Origin: Citromicrobium sp. | GTDB lineage: Bacteria > Pseudomonadota > Alphaproteobacteria > Sphingomonadales > Sphingomonadaceae | NCBI GenBank assembly: GCA_003248395.1 | Contig: QFNA01000002.1 | Coordinates: 1-36,534, forward strand | Direction: 5' to 3' | DNA length: 36,534 nucleotides | Shown: positions 9,081 through 16,982 of the stretch, one piece after another | Numbering within the stretch: the first letter of the stretch is position 1 | Layout of the letters: the number at the start of each line of letters is the position of its first letter | The notes under the pieces: model-generated | The model's database searches: none | The model's input: the letters and a program-made list of their open reading frames with translations, nothing else | Told to the model about the DNA's origin: nothing | Position numbers and translations under genes: made by a program

Positions 9081-9187
9081 GCGCACCTTTCCTGCCCTCG
9101 CGGGACTTTGCTTGTCGAACTCGGCGCTAATCCTCTACCGCTGTCGATCCATAATTCACAAGCTCGGTGCAGACAGGAACATTCATT

Positions 9188-9982
9188 TTGAACGCAAAAT
9201 CTCCCATCCTCCTGTTCGATTCGGGTGTCGGCGGGTTCACGGTCCTGTCCGAATTGCGCCGAATTCTGCCCGACGCGCCGCTGATCTACGCCGCCGACAT
9301 GGCCGGCCTACCCTATGGCAAGAAAAGCGAGGCAGAAATTGCCGCCCGCGTCGCCGGCCTGCTCGGCCGCATGGCCGAACGTTACCAGCCGCGACTCATC
9401 TGCATTGCCTGCAACACCGCCAGCACGATCGCCTTGGGGATGGTGCGCGATGTTCTGGAGATCCCGATCGTCGGGACGGTTCCCGCGATCAAGCCTGCCG
9501 CGGCCATGTCGCAAAGCGGCACGGTCGGCCTGCTCGGGACAGAGGCGACCATGCGGCAGGCGTATGTCGATGATCTCGAACTGCAGTTCATCGGCGAAAA
9601 GCGATTGTTGCGGCATGGCGCGAACGATCTGGTGCCCATCGCCGAGGCGAAACTGCGGGGTGAGGCGATTTCCGTCGATGCTGTGGCCGACGCGGTCAGA
9701 GGGCTGCTGCTGCAACCGCACGGTGCTGACATCGACACAGTCGTCCTCGCCTGCACCCACTTCCCGCTCCTCCTGCCCGAATTGCGCGAGGCGATGGGGC
9801 AGGACATCCGCTTCGTCGATGGCGCGGAGGGTATTGCGCGGCGAGTCGTAAGCCTGCTCGACGGACAGCCCTTCGATCGCGCCGCTCCCGACTTTGCCGT
9901 CACGACCGGCTCGCTCGAGGATTTCCGCCAGCTCGAAAATGCCTTCGCAAGACAAGGTATCCGGCGCCTCGAAGCGTTCTAA
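9188..9982 (+). CDS. murI: Glutamate racemase
   Basis: Cytoplasmic enzyme that makes D-glutamate for peptidoglycan. The 264-residue protein has LLFDSGVGGFTVL at its start, then YAADMAGLPYGKKS. The two catalytic cysteines are in ACNTAS and ACTHFPLLLPEL. I place the start at TTG 9188 because AGGA (9175-9178) lies nine bases upstream. The in-frame GTG at 9167 has no visible ribosome binding site and would add seven residues. The gene is divergent from plsY, so the roughly 100 bases before it should contain promoters for both directions. It is complete. Confidence 0.94.
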   Translation: MNAKSPILLFDSGVGGFTVLSELRRILPDAPLIYAADMAGLPYGKKSEAEIAARVAGLLGRMAERYQPRLICIACNTASTIALGMVRDVLEIPIVGTVPAIKPAAAMSQSGTVGLLGTEATMRQAYVDDLELQFIGEKRLLRHGANDLVPIAEAKLRGEAISVDAVADAVRGLLLQPHGADIDTVVLACTHFPLLLPELREAMGQDIRFVDGAEGIARRVVSLLDGQPFDRAAPDFAVTTGSLEDFRQLENAFARQGIRRLEAF

Positions 9983-10087
9983 TTCCTGCGAATCGCTCGC
10001 AAAGATCGCAGTGGCAAACTGCAACCGTTTTGCTTATGGCGAGCGCGAAAATGGCCGCGGCACAGCGGCGCTGACGGGATTTCCCGG

Positions 10088-11308
10088 GTGAACTACGACC
10101 AGATATTCGACGAAGCGATCGGGCGCCTCCATTCGGAAGGGCGCTACCGGGTTTTCATCGACATCATGCGCAACAAGGGCGCCTTTCCCAACGCGCGTTG
10201 CTTCCACGGTCATAACGGCCCCAAGCCGATCACCGTGTGGTGTTCGAACGACTATCTTGCCATGGGTCAGCATCCCAAGGTGATCGAGGCGATGGAGGCG
10301 GCCCTCCACGATGTCGGTGCGGGCAGCGGCGGCACGCGCAACATCGGCGGCAACACGCACATGCATGTCGAGCTCGAGCGCGAGCTTGCCGAATTGCACG
10401 GCAAGGACGGCGCACTCCTGTTCACGAGCGGCTATGTGTCGAACGATGCGACGCTGTCCACGCTCGCCAAGCTGTTGCCCGGCTGCGTGATTTTCTCGGA
10501 CGAGCTCAACCACGCGAGCATGATTGCGGGTATCCGCAATTCGGGCTGCGAGAAGCGCGTGTTTCGTCACAACGATACCGAACATCTCGAACAGCTGCTC
10601 GCGGCCGAAGATCCTGATACGCCCAAGCTGATTGCCTTTGAAAGCGTCTATTCGATGGATGGGGATATCGCGCCGATTCATCAAATCTGTGACCTTGCGG
10701 AAAAATACAACGCGCTGACCTATATCGACGAAGTGCACGCGGTCGGCATGTATGGCGATCATGGGGGCGGGATTTCCGAACGTGACGAAGCCGCCCATCG
10801 GATCGACATCATCGAAGGCACGCTGGGCAAGGCATTCGGGGTGATGGGTGGCTATATCGCTGCCGACAATCGCGTGATCGACTGCATTCGCAGCTATGCG
10901 CCAGGTTTCATCTTCACCACCTCGCTCAGCCCGGTGCTGGTGGCCGGGGTCCTCGCCGCGGTCCGGCACCTCAAGCAATCGTCGGAGGAACGCGACAGCC
11001 AGCAGGCCGCCGCCGCGCTGCTCAAGCAAAAGATGCGCGACGCCAGCCTGCCCGTGATGGACAGCACGACGCACATCGTCCCGCTGATGGTCGGTGATCC
11101 GGTTCGCGCCAAAAAGATCAGCGACATCCTGCTCGCCGAATACGGCGTCTACGTCCAGCCGATCAATTTCCCCACCGTTCCCCGCGGGACGGAGCGGCTA
11201 CGCTTCACGCCCGGCCCGTCGCATACCGAGGCGATGATGGACCAGCTGGTCGGCGCGCTCGTGGAAATCTGGGATCGGCTCGAGCTGGAATTGCGCGAAG
11301 CGGCATAA
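10088..11308 (+). CDS. hemA: 5-aminolevulinate synthase
   Basis: PLP-dependent condensation of glycine and succinyl-CoA to 5-aminolevulinate, the first step of the C4 (Shemin) haem pathway used by alphaproteobacteria. The 406-residue protein has SNDYLAMGQHP, the glycine-rich GAGSGGTRNIGG, SDELNHASMI and FESVYSMDGD. The cofactor pocket is YIDEVHAVGMYG, and the PLP lysine is K248 in GTLGKAFG. The C-terminal PINFPTVPRGTERLRFTP is typical. The start is GTG 10088; the ribosome binding site before it is weak (ACGGGA a few bases upstream). It is full length. A small OmdA-like gene follows after two bases. Confidence 0.96.
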   Translation: MNYDQIFDEAIGRLHSEGRYRVFIDIMRNKGAFPNARCFHGHNGPKPITVWCSNDYLAMGQHPKVIEAMEAALHDVGAGSGGTRNIGGNTHMHVELERELAELHGKDGALLFTSGYVSNDATLSTLAKLLPGCVIFSDELNHASMIAGIRNSGCEKRVFRHNDTEHLEQLLAAEDPDTPKLIAFESVYSMDGDIAPIHQICDLAEKYNALTYIDEVHAVGMYGDHGGGISERDEAAHRIDIIEGTLGKAFGVMGGYIAADNRVIDCIRSYAPGFIFTTSLSPVLVAGVLAAVRHLKQSSEERDSQQAAAALLKQKMRDASLPVMDSTTHIVPLMVGDPVRAKKISDILLAEYGVYVQPINFPTVPRGTERLRFTPGPSHTEAMMDQLVGALVEIWDRLELELREAA

Positions 11309-11310
11309 GC

Positions 11311-11589
11311 GTGGCTGCCGCTGCGAATCCCGACTTTCGGCTTGCAACGCCTCCTGAAATCGAGGCCCTGCTGACCGCCGACGATGCGTTGGCAGAAAAA
11401 TGGCAAGCCCTGACCTCGCTGGCCCGCAACGAATGGATTTGCTGGACCATTTCCGCAAAGCAGGAAACGACGCGCGAAAAGCGACGCGAGCGGCTGCGCG
11501 AGGAGGTGCTCGACGGCAAGAAACGCCCATGCTGCTGGCCGGGCTGCCCGCACAGGCGCGAATCGGCGCGCAAATGGGTGGATGCCTGA
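11311..11589 (+). CDS. Small YdeI/OmdA-like protein
   Basis: This 92-residue protein resembles the C-terminal OmdA domain of the YdeI/OmpD-associated family: a helical segment LTSLARNEWICWTISAK is followed by ETTREKRRERLREEVLDGKKR. It lacks the larger N-terminal domain often found in YdeI relatives. The C-terminal end is cysteine-rich (RPCCWPGCPHR), which could bind a metal, but that is inference. The GTG start at 11311 lies two bases after the hemA stop, so it is probably cotranscribed with hemA. The biochemical role of this family is not established, and the assignment rests on remembered similarity. Confidence 0.6.
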   Translation: MAAAANPDFRLATPPEIEALLTADDALAEKWQALTSLARNEWICWTISAKQETTREKRRERLREEVLDGKKRPCCWPGCPHRRESARKWVDA

Positions 11590-11662
11590 CATCGCCTTCG
11601 CCGCGGATGCCGGTCGGGCTCGCATGCTTCCGATTTCCACGCGCAGGACCTAACTAGGCGCA

Positions 11663-12871
11663 ATGCAACGCGCCTGGACCAACCGATTTCGCGACAATGC
11701 ACCGCTTTTCGGTGTGCTGGCGATCATCGCGCTGACATTCGCCACCCTGGCGATTTTCGGGCCAGAAGAACACCGCGCGATCGTCGCCGATGAGCCGGAG
11801 GTCGAGCCGGTTTCGGCCATCCCCTTGGTTTCTCTGCCGGCCACCGCCGACGAAGATGCAACTTTCGCATCCATTCTCGATCCCCAAGACGCTCGGCTGC
11901 GCAATGCTGCCGTCCCGGTGCACGACGGGGCGCTGTTGCCAACCACACCCTTCGCATTCCACGGCAAGAGCAGTGATCGCACGCGTGCCCGCGACTGTCT
12001 GGCGCTGGCTGCGATGGCGGAGGCCGGGGGTGGCGATGCCGACCAGCGGGCGGTGATGCAGGTCATTCTCAATCGGACCCGCCATCCCGCCTTTGCCAGC
12101 ACCATTTGCGGCGTCGTCTTCGAAGGGTCTCAACGACCGACGGGCTGCCAATTCACGTTCACCTGCGATGGATCGCTCTCGCGCAGCTACTCGTCGACAA
12201 TGTGGGAATCGGCCCGCCGCCGCGCCGAAGAGGCGCTCGGCGGCTACAGCCATAAAGCCGTCGGCACCGCGACCCATTACCACGCCGATTACGTCTTTCC
12301 CTATTGGGCTCCATCGCTCGACAAGGTGGCGGTCATCGGATCGCATATCTTCTATCGGTGGAAGGGCAATTGGGGGACGGCGCGCGCGCTGACATCTCGC
12401 TACGCCGGGCGCGAACCCGATCCGATGGCCCTGCGCGAACGCGCCGAAGCGATCGAGCGGCCCGCAGACCTGCTACCCCGACTGGCCGATGCGGGGACTG
12501 CCATACGCACCATCACCCCGACCGATGTCGGCCGGGCGCCGATCTCCACGATCGAGCCACAGGCGGAATCGAGCGAGGGCGGATCGCCTACGCCCGGTGT
12601 GCACTTCGTGCTCGTAACGGCCAGCGATTCGCCGGCAACCCTGATCGAGCGCGCACGCGCACTCTGCCCCGGCGACAGGTTCTGCCAGGTCTATGGATGG
12701 GACGATGCCACCCAAATTCCCGGCAAGCTTCCTCTTTCGGACGACGCACGCCGCAGCCTGCGATTCAGTTTCCTCCCCGCACGCGCCGGCAATGCCGAAG
12801 TCGCCTACGTAGATTGTCGGCTCATTCCCGCGGCGGATGGCGCATCCTGCCTCCCTCGCGCCAGGCCCTGA
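11663..12871 (+). CDS. SleB-like cell-wall hydrolase, membrane anchored
   Basis: Predicted peptidoglycan hydrolase of the Hydrolase_2 (SleB) family, anchored to the inner membrane and facing the periplasm. The 402-residue protein has one transmembrane helix at about residues 15-33. A linker of about 70 residues leads to the catalytic domain at about residues 110-230. That domain shows AMAEAGGGD (E120 the likely catalytic glutamate), QVILNRTRHPAF, CQFTFTCDG and THYHADYVFPYWAPSL. The remaining 170 residues are lower in complexity and contain two cysteines near residue 340 (ALCPGDRFCQVYGW) whose role is unknown. The start is ATG 11663 with only a weak upstream GGCG. The domain call is good; the substrate is inferred. 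Confidence 0.85.
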   Translation: MQRAWTNRFRDNAPLFGVLAIIALTFATLAIFGPEEHRAIVADEPEVEPVSAIPLVSLPATADEDATFASILDPQDARLRNAAVPVHDGALLPTTPFAFHGKSSDRTRARDCLALAAMAEAGGGDADQRAVMQVILNRTRHPAFASTICGVVFEGSQRPTGCQFTFTCDGSLSRSYSSTMWESARRRAEEALGGYSHKAVGTATHYHADYVFPYWAPSLDKVAVIGSHIFYRWKGNWGTARALTSRYAGREPDPMALRERAEAIERPADLLPRLADAGTAIRTITPTDVGRAPISTIEPQAESSEGGSPTPGVHFVLVTASDSPATLIERARALCPGDRFCQVYGWDDATQIPGKLPLSDDARRSLRFSFLPARAGNAEVAYVDCRLIPAADGASCLPRARP

Positions 12872-13051
12872 CGACCTGAAACGCGTCTGCGAATCGCCTT
12901 GAGCCCACCGATTCGCGTAATTTCCGTCAAGAATTTCAAACTGTCCGCCGCAAATTCCTCATCGCCTCACGTAACGGGTGTGGCGTGTCTGCGATGAACC
13001 GAAATGCGTTAATGTGGCAGAAAGGTGGCGGTCGTGATTCCTGTTCTCGAA

Positions 13052-13092
13052 CGCCGGATGTCGTCCCCCCTCCCCCCTCACGGCATCCGGCG
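13052..13092 (+). promoter_or_regulatory. Strong hairpin with C-rich loop in the leader of the secreted-protein gene
   Basis: Bases 13052-13064 pair with 13080-13092: CGCCGGATGTCGT against ACGGCATCCGGCG, 13 pairs with one G-U. The 15-base loop is almost only C with two T (CCCCCCTCCCCCCTC). The stem ends 11 bases before the ribosome binding site AGGTGGAG (13103-13110). The loop is close to an anti-Shine-Dalgarno sequence and could pair with that site or act in trans. The hairpin is directly visible; the regulatory role is inference. There is no T-tract, so it is not a simple terminator. Confidence 0.6.
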
Positions 13093-13119
13093 TCAAACAA
13101 CCAGGTGGAGAATAACACT

Positions 13120-13458
13120 ATGAATAAGAACATCCTTTTGGCCGCGACCGGATCCTTCATGGCGCTTGCCGCCGTATCGGCGCAGGCACAGGACGTGCCG
13201 CCGACCGATCCTGCGGCAACGCCGCCAGTCGAACAGACGACCCCGGTCGATCCCACTGATCCGGTTCCGCAGGACGATCCTGTCACCGACCCCACGACGA
13301 CCGAGCTTCCGCCCGAACCCCCGGTTGAAGACCCTGCCCCGGCAGACGCGCCGTCCTATGACGACACGACGACAGAAACGGCACCGGTCGACCCGGGTCA
13401 TGAAGAGGCTCCGGATCCGGAACCGACGCCCGAACCGACCGATGAGCCTGAAGGCTGA
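13120..13458 (+). CDS. Small secreted proline/aspartate/threonine-rich protein
   Basis: This 112-residue protein has a signal peptide (MNKNILLAATGSFMALAA, cleavage near AQAQD) followed by about 88 residues made almost entirely of Pro, Asp, Glu, Thr and Val. PxDP and PEP-like units are repeated irregularly. It has no cysteine and is very acidic, so the mature protein is probably disordered. The start at ATG 13120 is set by AGGTGGAG nine bases upstream and by the signal peptide; in-frame codons further upstream lie in the leader hairpin. A rho-independent terminator follows directly, so it is a one-gene unit. No function is known; such proteins may be periplasmic spacers or wall-associated. Confidence 0.78.
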   Translation: MNKNILLAATGSFMALAAVSAQAQDVPPTDPAATPPVEQTTPVDPTDPVPQDDPVTDPTTTELPPEPPVEDPAPADAPSYDDTTTETAPVDPGHEEAPDPEPTPEPTDEPEG

Positions 13459-13479
13459 TCTTCCGGATCTAGAATTGAC

Positions 13480-13507
13480 AAAGGGCCGCCAGCGATGGTG
13501 GCCCTTT
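13480..13507 (+). terminator. Rho-independent terminator after the secreted-protein gene
   Basis: An AAAGGGCC-gCCA stem pairs with TGG-tGGCCCTTTT around the loop GCGA, and the right arm ends in a T-run. It starts 22 bases after the TGA at 13456-13458. The flanking A and T runs make it partly bidirectional. Confidence 0.85.
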
Positions 13508-13577
13508 TCGCTTGCGCGTTCCATACGGGATAGCAGTGTCACACTTGCGAATTGCGCTACAGAGGGGAAACCATTCC

Positions 13578-14351
13578 ATGACCGAGACGATCACACAAAT
13601 CGGCACCGATTTCTGGCGTATCCAGGGCGAACACCGCTTTGGCGGCATGCTGGATGTCGGCACACAGTGCTCGCTGGTCAGGCTCGCCAATGGCCGCTTC
13701 GTCTTTCTCGACAGCTACACGCTTCCCGCTCCCGTCATGCAGGAGGTGTACTCCATCGTCGGCGCGGCCGACAATGTCGCCGCGATCCTGAACCTGCATC
13801 CCTTCCACACGCTTCACTGCGCGTGGATGCATCACGCTTTCCCGTCCGCCGCACTGTATGGCACGGCACGCCATATCGACCGTCTCCCCGACCTGCCCTG
13901 GCAGAAAACACGCTGCGAAGATGCTGCGCTACGACAGACTTTCGGTGCGGATTTCGCATTCTCCGTGCCAGAGGGCATGCCCCTCGTCTGCGACAGCGAA
14001 TCGGTCCATTTCTCGTCGATCCTCGCCTATCACCGCGCGAGCGGGGTGATTCACGTCGACGACACGCTCAACTTTCTCGACAAGGGCGGACCGCTTGCGC
14101 TCCTGCCGATGAATCGCCGGCTCGATTTCCATCCCACACTGGCACAGGCCCTGGACCCGCGCGCCAGCGCGGCAGATGAATTTCGCGAATGGGCGATCGC
14201 TCTCGGGATCGAGTGGGCGGATGCGCGCACCATCGCCACCGCGCATAATTCGGTGCGCGAGCTGGAACCCGAGGAATTCCCGAAATTGATCGGCGAAGCG
14301 CTCGGCCGAGTCAAACCCGTGCTCGACCGTCACCGGGCCAAACACGGGTAG
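13578..14351 (+). CDS. Metallo-beta-lactamase-fold-like protein, metal site atypical
   Basis: This 257-residue protein begins with a segment typical of MBL-fold proteins (ITQIGTDFWRIQGEHRFGG, then LVRLANGRFVFLDSYT). It has a possible ligand-region equivalent NLHPFHTLHCAWMHHAFP, then LYGTARHIDRLPDLPW and a later IHVDDTLNFL. This resembles DUF4336-type MBL relatives. The canonical HxHxDH motif is not present; the histidines seen (NLHPFHTLHC) are spaced differently, so metal binding is uncertain. The start is ATG 13578 with AGAGGGGA upstream. It converges on the decarboxylase gene 12 bases downstream. Substrate and pathway cannot be told from the sequence. Confidence 0.6.
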   Translation: MTETITQIGTDFWRIQGEHRFGGMLDVGTQCSLVRLANGRFVFLDSYTLPAPVMQEVYSIVGAADNVAAILNLHPFHTLHCAWMHHAFPSAALYGTARHIDRLPDLPWQKTRCEDAALRQTFGADFAFSVPEGMPLVCDSESVHFSSILAYHRASGVIHVDDTLNFLDKGGPLALLPMNRRLDFHPTLAQALDPRASAADEFREWAIALGIEWADARTIATAHNSVRELEPEEFPKLIGEALGRVKPVLDRHRAKHG

Positions 14352-14363
14352 AAAGCGACCAGA

Positions 14364-15566
14364 TCAGCGCAGGCTCACCACGTTGTCGGCAACCGGGCGC
14401 TGGCGGCTGCCATCATACAGGCTCGCCATCGGCTCGTCGGTCACGACGATCCGCTCAGCCGCGCCGAAGCCATTGAAATCGGTCTTCATCGCCGCGCCAT
14501 AGGCGCCCAGCATCCCGATTTCGATGTAGTCGCCCGCCTGGATATCCTCCGGCAGGCTGAACGGTCCAGGCATGTAATCGGCATCGTCGCAAGTCGGGCC
14601 GTAGAAGGCGAAATCCATCTCCGGCTTGATCAGGTCGTCCTCCAGCGCGCGGACCGGGAATTTCCAGTCGACATGCGCCGCATCGAACAGCGCACCGTAA
14701 GCGCCGTCGTTGATGTAGAGTTCCTCGCCGCGACGCTTTTCGACCTTCACGACCACACTGCTGTATTCGGCACACAGCGCGCGACCGGGCTCGCACCACA
14801 GCTCGGCGTTGTAGGCGATCGGCAGCGCGTAGAAATGCTGGTGGATGATCTTGAAATAGTCCTCCAGCGGCGGCGGCTCCATTCCCGGATAGATGCTGGG
14901 GAATCCCCCGCCCACGTCGATCATGTCGATGACCACCGAAGCCTCGGCAATGGCCGCGCGCGTCCGGTCGAGCGCCTGCACATAGGCGAACGGGCTCATG
15001 GCCTGGCTGCCCACATGGAAACACACGCCCAGCCAGTCGGCATACTGGCGGGTTTCCTGCAGCAGCAGCGGTGCCTCGGTCAGGTCGCAACCGAACTTGC
15101 TTGCAAGGCTGAGCTCGGAATATTCGCTCGATACGCGCAGGCGCACGCACAGGCGCAAATCGGTGGCTGCCTGGCCTTGGGCGTCACGCGTCGCTTCGAC
15201 GATCTTCGCCAGCTCCTCGCTCGAATCGAGGCTGAAGGTCTTTACGCCATGGGTGAAATAGGCCTCGCGGATCGCGCCGGGCGATTTCACCGGATGCATG
15301 AAGCACAGCACCGCCTCGGGCAAAACACTGCGCACCATGCGAACCTCGGCGATCGAGGCGACGTCGTAATGCGTCACGCCATTCTCCCACAGGATCTGCA
15401 CGAGATCGGGCGACGGGTTCGCCTTGACGGCATAAAGCGCCTTGCCCGGAAATTTCTCGACGAAGAAACGGGCAGCGCGCGCCGCGGCATGCGGGCGGTT
15501 GAGGATGACGGGTTCGTCCGGGCGAAGCGCCCGAACTACAGCCTTGGCGTCGGGAAAATGCTGCAA
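14364..15566 (-). CDS. Fold-III PLP decarboxylase, ornithine/lysine decarboxylase type
   Basis: Alanine-racemase-fold decarboxylase that converts ornithine (or lysine) to putrescine (or cadaverine), the entry to polyamines. The 400-residue protein has the PLP lysine K48 in ALYAVKANPSPDL, the phosphate-binding IDVGGGFPSIYPG, CEPGRALCAEYSS and the partner-subunit cysteine motif GPTCDDADYMPG. I choose TTG 15566 because AGGGGG (15576-15581) lies nine bases upstream and the product then begins with the usual QHFPDAKAVV. A TTG at 15611 would add 15 residues without support. It is last in a minus-strand group with carboxyspermidine dehydrogenase and decarboxylase, which favours ornithine as substrate. 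The 190-base gap before it suggests an additional promoter. Confidence 0.9.
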   Translation of the reverse strand: MQHFPDAKAVVRALRPDEPVILNRPHAAARAARFFVEKFPGKALYAVKANPSPDLVQILWENGVTHYDVASIAEVRMVRSVLPEAVLCFMHPVKSPGAIREAYFTHGVKTFSLDSSEELAKIVEATRDAQGQAATDLRLCVRLRVSSEYSELSLASKFGCDLTEAPLLLQETRQYADWLGVCFHVGSQAMSPFAYVQALDRTRAAIAEASVVIDMIDVGGGFPSIYPGMEPPPLEDYFKIIHQHFYALPIAYNAELWCEPGRALCAEYSSVVVKVEKRRGEELYINDGAYGALFDAAHVDWKFPVRALEDDLIKPEMDFAFYGPTCDDADYMPGPFSLPEDIQAGDYIEIGMLGAYGAAMKTDFNGFGAAERIVVTDEPMASLYDGSRQRPVADNVVSLR

Positions 15567-15654
15567 TTCAAGGGACCCCCTAAACAGTCCTTGCGGACCA
15601 TGAAACGACAAGCTGCCTTGCGGTTAGGAAGGGTCCTTGGGGCAGCGGGAGCGG

Positions 15655-15696
15655 CGCATATACGTCGTCATTCATGAAACGCAAGTGAATATGCGC
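15655..15696 (-). promoter_or_regulatory. Candidate promoter with flanking inverted repeat before the decarboxylase
   Basis: On the minus strand TTGCGT (15679-15684) and TATATG (15657-15662) are 16 bases apart and could be -35 and -10 boxes for the decarboxylase gene. The -10 is embedded in GCGCATAT (15655-15662), matched by its complement ATATGCGC at 15689-15696. Between them lies the palindrome TTCATGAA (15671-15678). This symmetry suggests an operator, but no regulator can be named. Confidence 0.35.
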
Positions 15697-15754
15697 GCAA
15701 AAAACCGCAAGTCCGGCGCGGGTCGCGGCGAGCCAGCGATACGGCGGGTCGAAG

Positions 15755-16933
15755 CTAGCTCAGCCGGTCGCGGAAGCTTTCGTACCCGAATTCCTTCACC
15801 AGTTCGAGCTGGTCGGTTTCGCTGTCCCACATCCAGATGCTCGGCAGCTGCACGCCGTTGAAGGTGTTGGTCTTGACCATCGAGTAATGCGCTTGGTCGA
15901 GAAATGCGAAGCGCTTGCCGACCTCCGCTCCGCCTGGGATGCGATAATCGCCGATGATATCGCCTGCTAGGCAGGACGGTCCGCCGATCCGCACCTCGGG
16001 CGTATTCGCGTCACCCGCTTCGCCGAGCATCGCCGGGCGATAGGGTGCCTCGATCACATCGGGCATGTGGCACGTCGCCGAAATGTCGGCCACCGCCACG
16101 GGCACGCCGTTGAAGCCGGTGTCGAGAATCGTGCCGACGAGGATGCCCGCATCGAGCGCCACCGCCTCGCCCGGCTCGAGATAGATTTCCGCGCCGGTAT
16201 CATCCTTCGCATCCTTGAGGAATTCGACCAGTTCCTCGCGCTGGTAGTCGGCGCGGGTGATGTGGTGACCGCCGCCCATATTGATCCATTTGAGCTGGCC
16301 GAACCACGGCTCGATCGCGTCGAACACCTTGTCCCACGTGGCGTGCAGCGGCTCGAAATCCTGCTCGCAGAGATTGTGGAAATGGATGCCCTCGACACCC
16401 TCCATGATCTCGGGCGTCAGCTGGTCGATCGGAAAGCCGAGCCGGCTCCCGGGGCTGGATGGGTCATAGCGCGGCACTTCGCCCGTCGGATGTTGCGGGT
16501 TAATGCGCAGACCCACGTCGAAATCCTGCCCCGCGGAGCGCGCCTGTTCGAGGATCAGCGCCGCGCGCTCCATCTGGCCCGGCGAGTTGAAGATGACATG
16601 GTCGGAAAGCCGGCAGACCTCTTCCAGCTCCTCCGGCTTGTAGGCGGCGGAATAGGTTGCGATCTCGCCGTCGTAGAACTCGCTCGCCAGCCGCGCCTCC
16701 CACAGGCCCGAGGTGCACACACCGTCGAGATACTCGCCGATGATTGGCGCCGTCGACCACATGCTGAACGCCTTGAGCGCGGCAAGGACCTTGATCTCCG
16801 CAGCATCGCGAATATCCGCGAGCACTTGGCAATTGGCACGCAACTTCGCCGCATCTACCACGAAAGCGGGGCTATCGACACGGTTCAGGTCGAAGTGGGC
16901 AAAGGCGCCTGGATCGCCCGCTTTGGTTTCCAT
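15755..16933 (-). CDS. nspC: Carboxy(nor)spermidine decarboxylase
   Basis: PLP enzyme of the fold-III family that removes the carboxyl group from carboxyspermidine or carboxynorspermidine to give the triamine. The 392-residue protein shows VLAALKAFSMW with the PLP lysine K54, the family-specific GVCTSGLWEARLASE, LRINPQHP, GIHFHNLCEQDFEPL and INMGGGHHIT. It also has YLEPGEAVALDAG and GGPSCLAGDIIGDY. The ATG at 16933 has AGGAA (16941-16945) seven bases upstream. The dehydrogenase that supplies its substrate is upstream on the same strand, separated only by the GxxExxY element. It is full length. Spermidine is the more likely product in alphaproteobacteria. Confidence 0.93.
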   Translation of the reverse strand: METKAGDPGAFAHFDLNRVDSPAFVVDAAKLRANCQVLADIRDAAEIKVLAALKAFSMWSTAPIIGEYLDGVCTSGLWEARLASEFYDGEIATYSAAYKPEELEEVCRLSDHVIFNSPGQMERAALILEQARSAGQDFDVGLRINPQHPTGEVPRYDPSSPGSRLGFPIDQLTPEIMEGVEGIHFHNLCEQDFEPLHATWDKVFDAIEPWFGQLKWINMGGGHHITRADYQREELVEFLKDAKDDTGAEIYLEPGEAVALDAGILVGTILDTGFNGVPVAVADISATCHMPDVIEAPYRPAMLGEAGDANTPEVRIGGPSCLAGDIIGDYRIPGGAEVGKRFAFLDQAHYSMVKTNTFNGVQLPSIWMWDSETDQLELVKEFGYESFRDRLS

Positions 16934-16953
16934 TGCTCGGTTCCTGTTTCAGT

Positions 16954-16979
16954 TCACACGAAGGAACGAAGGCACGAAG
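16954..16979 (+). repeat. Left inverted repeat of the GxxExxY element
   Basis: Three units of 8 bases of the form NNACGAAG (ACACGAAG, GAACGAAG, GCACGAAG), preceded by TC. The outer 10 bases TCACACGAAG are a perfect inverted match to the right repeat at 17410-17419; over all 26 bases 22 match. It lies three bases beyond the stop codon of the GxxExxY gene. Confidence 0.85.
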
Positions 16980-16982
16980 AAT

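Noticed and set aside
13201..13450. Irregular CCG/GAC-rich sequence as a tandem DNA repeat
   Set aside because: It is explained by proline/aspartate codons of the secreted protein; no exact unit repeats.
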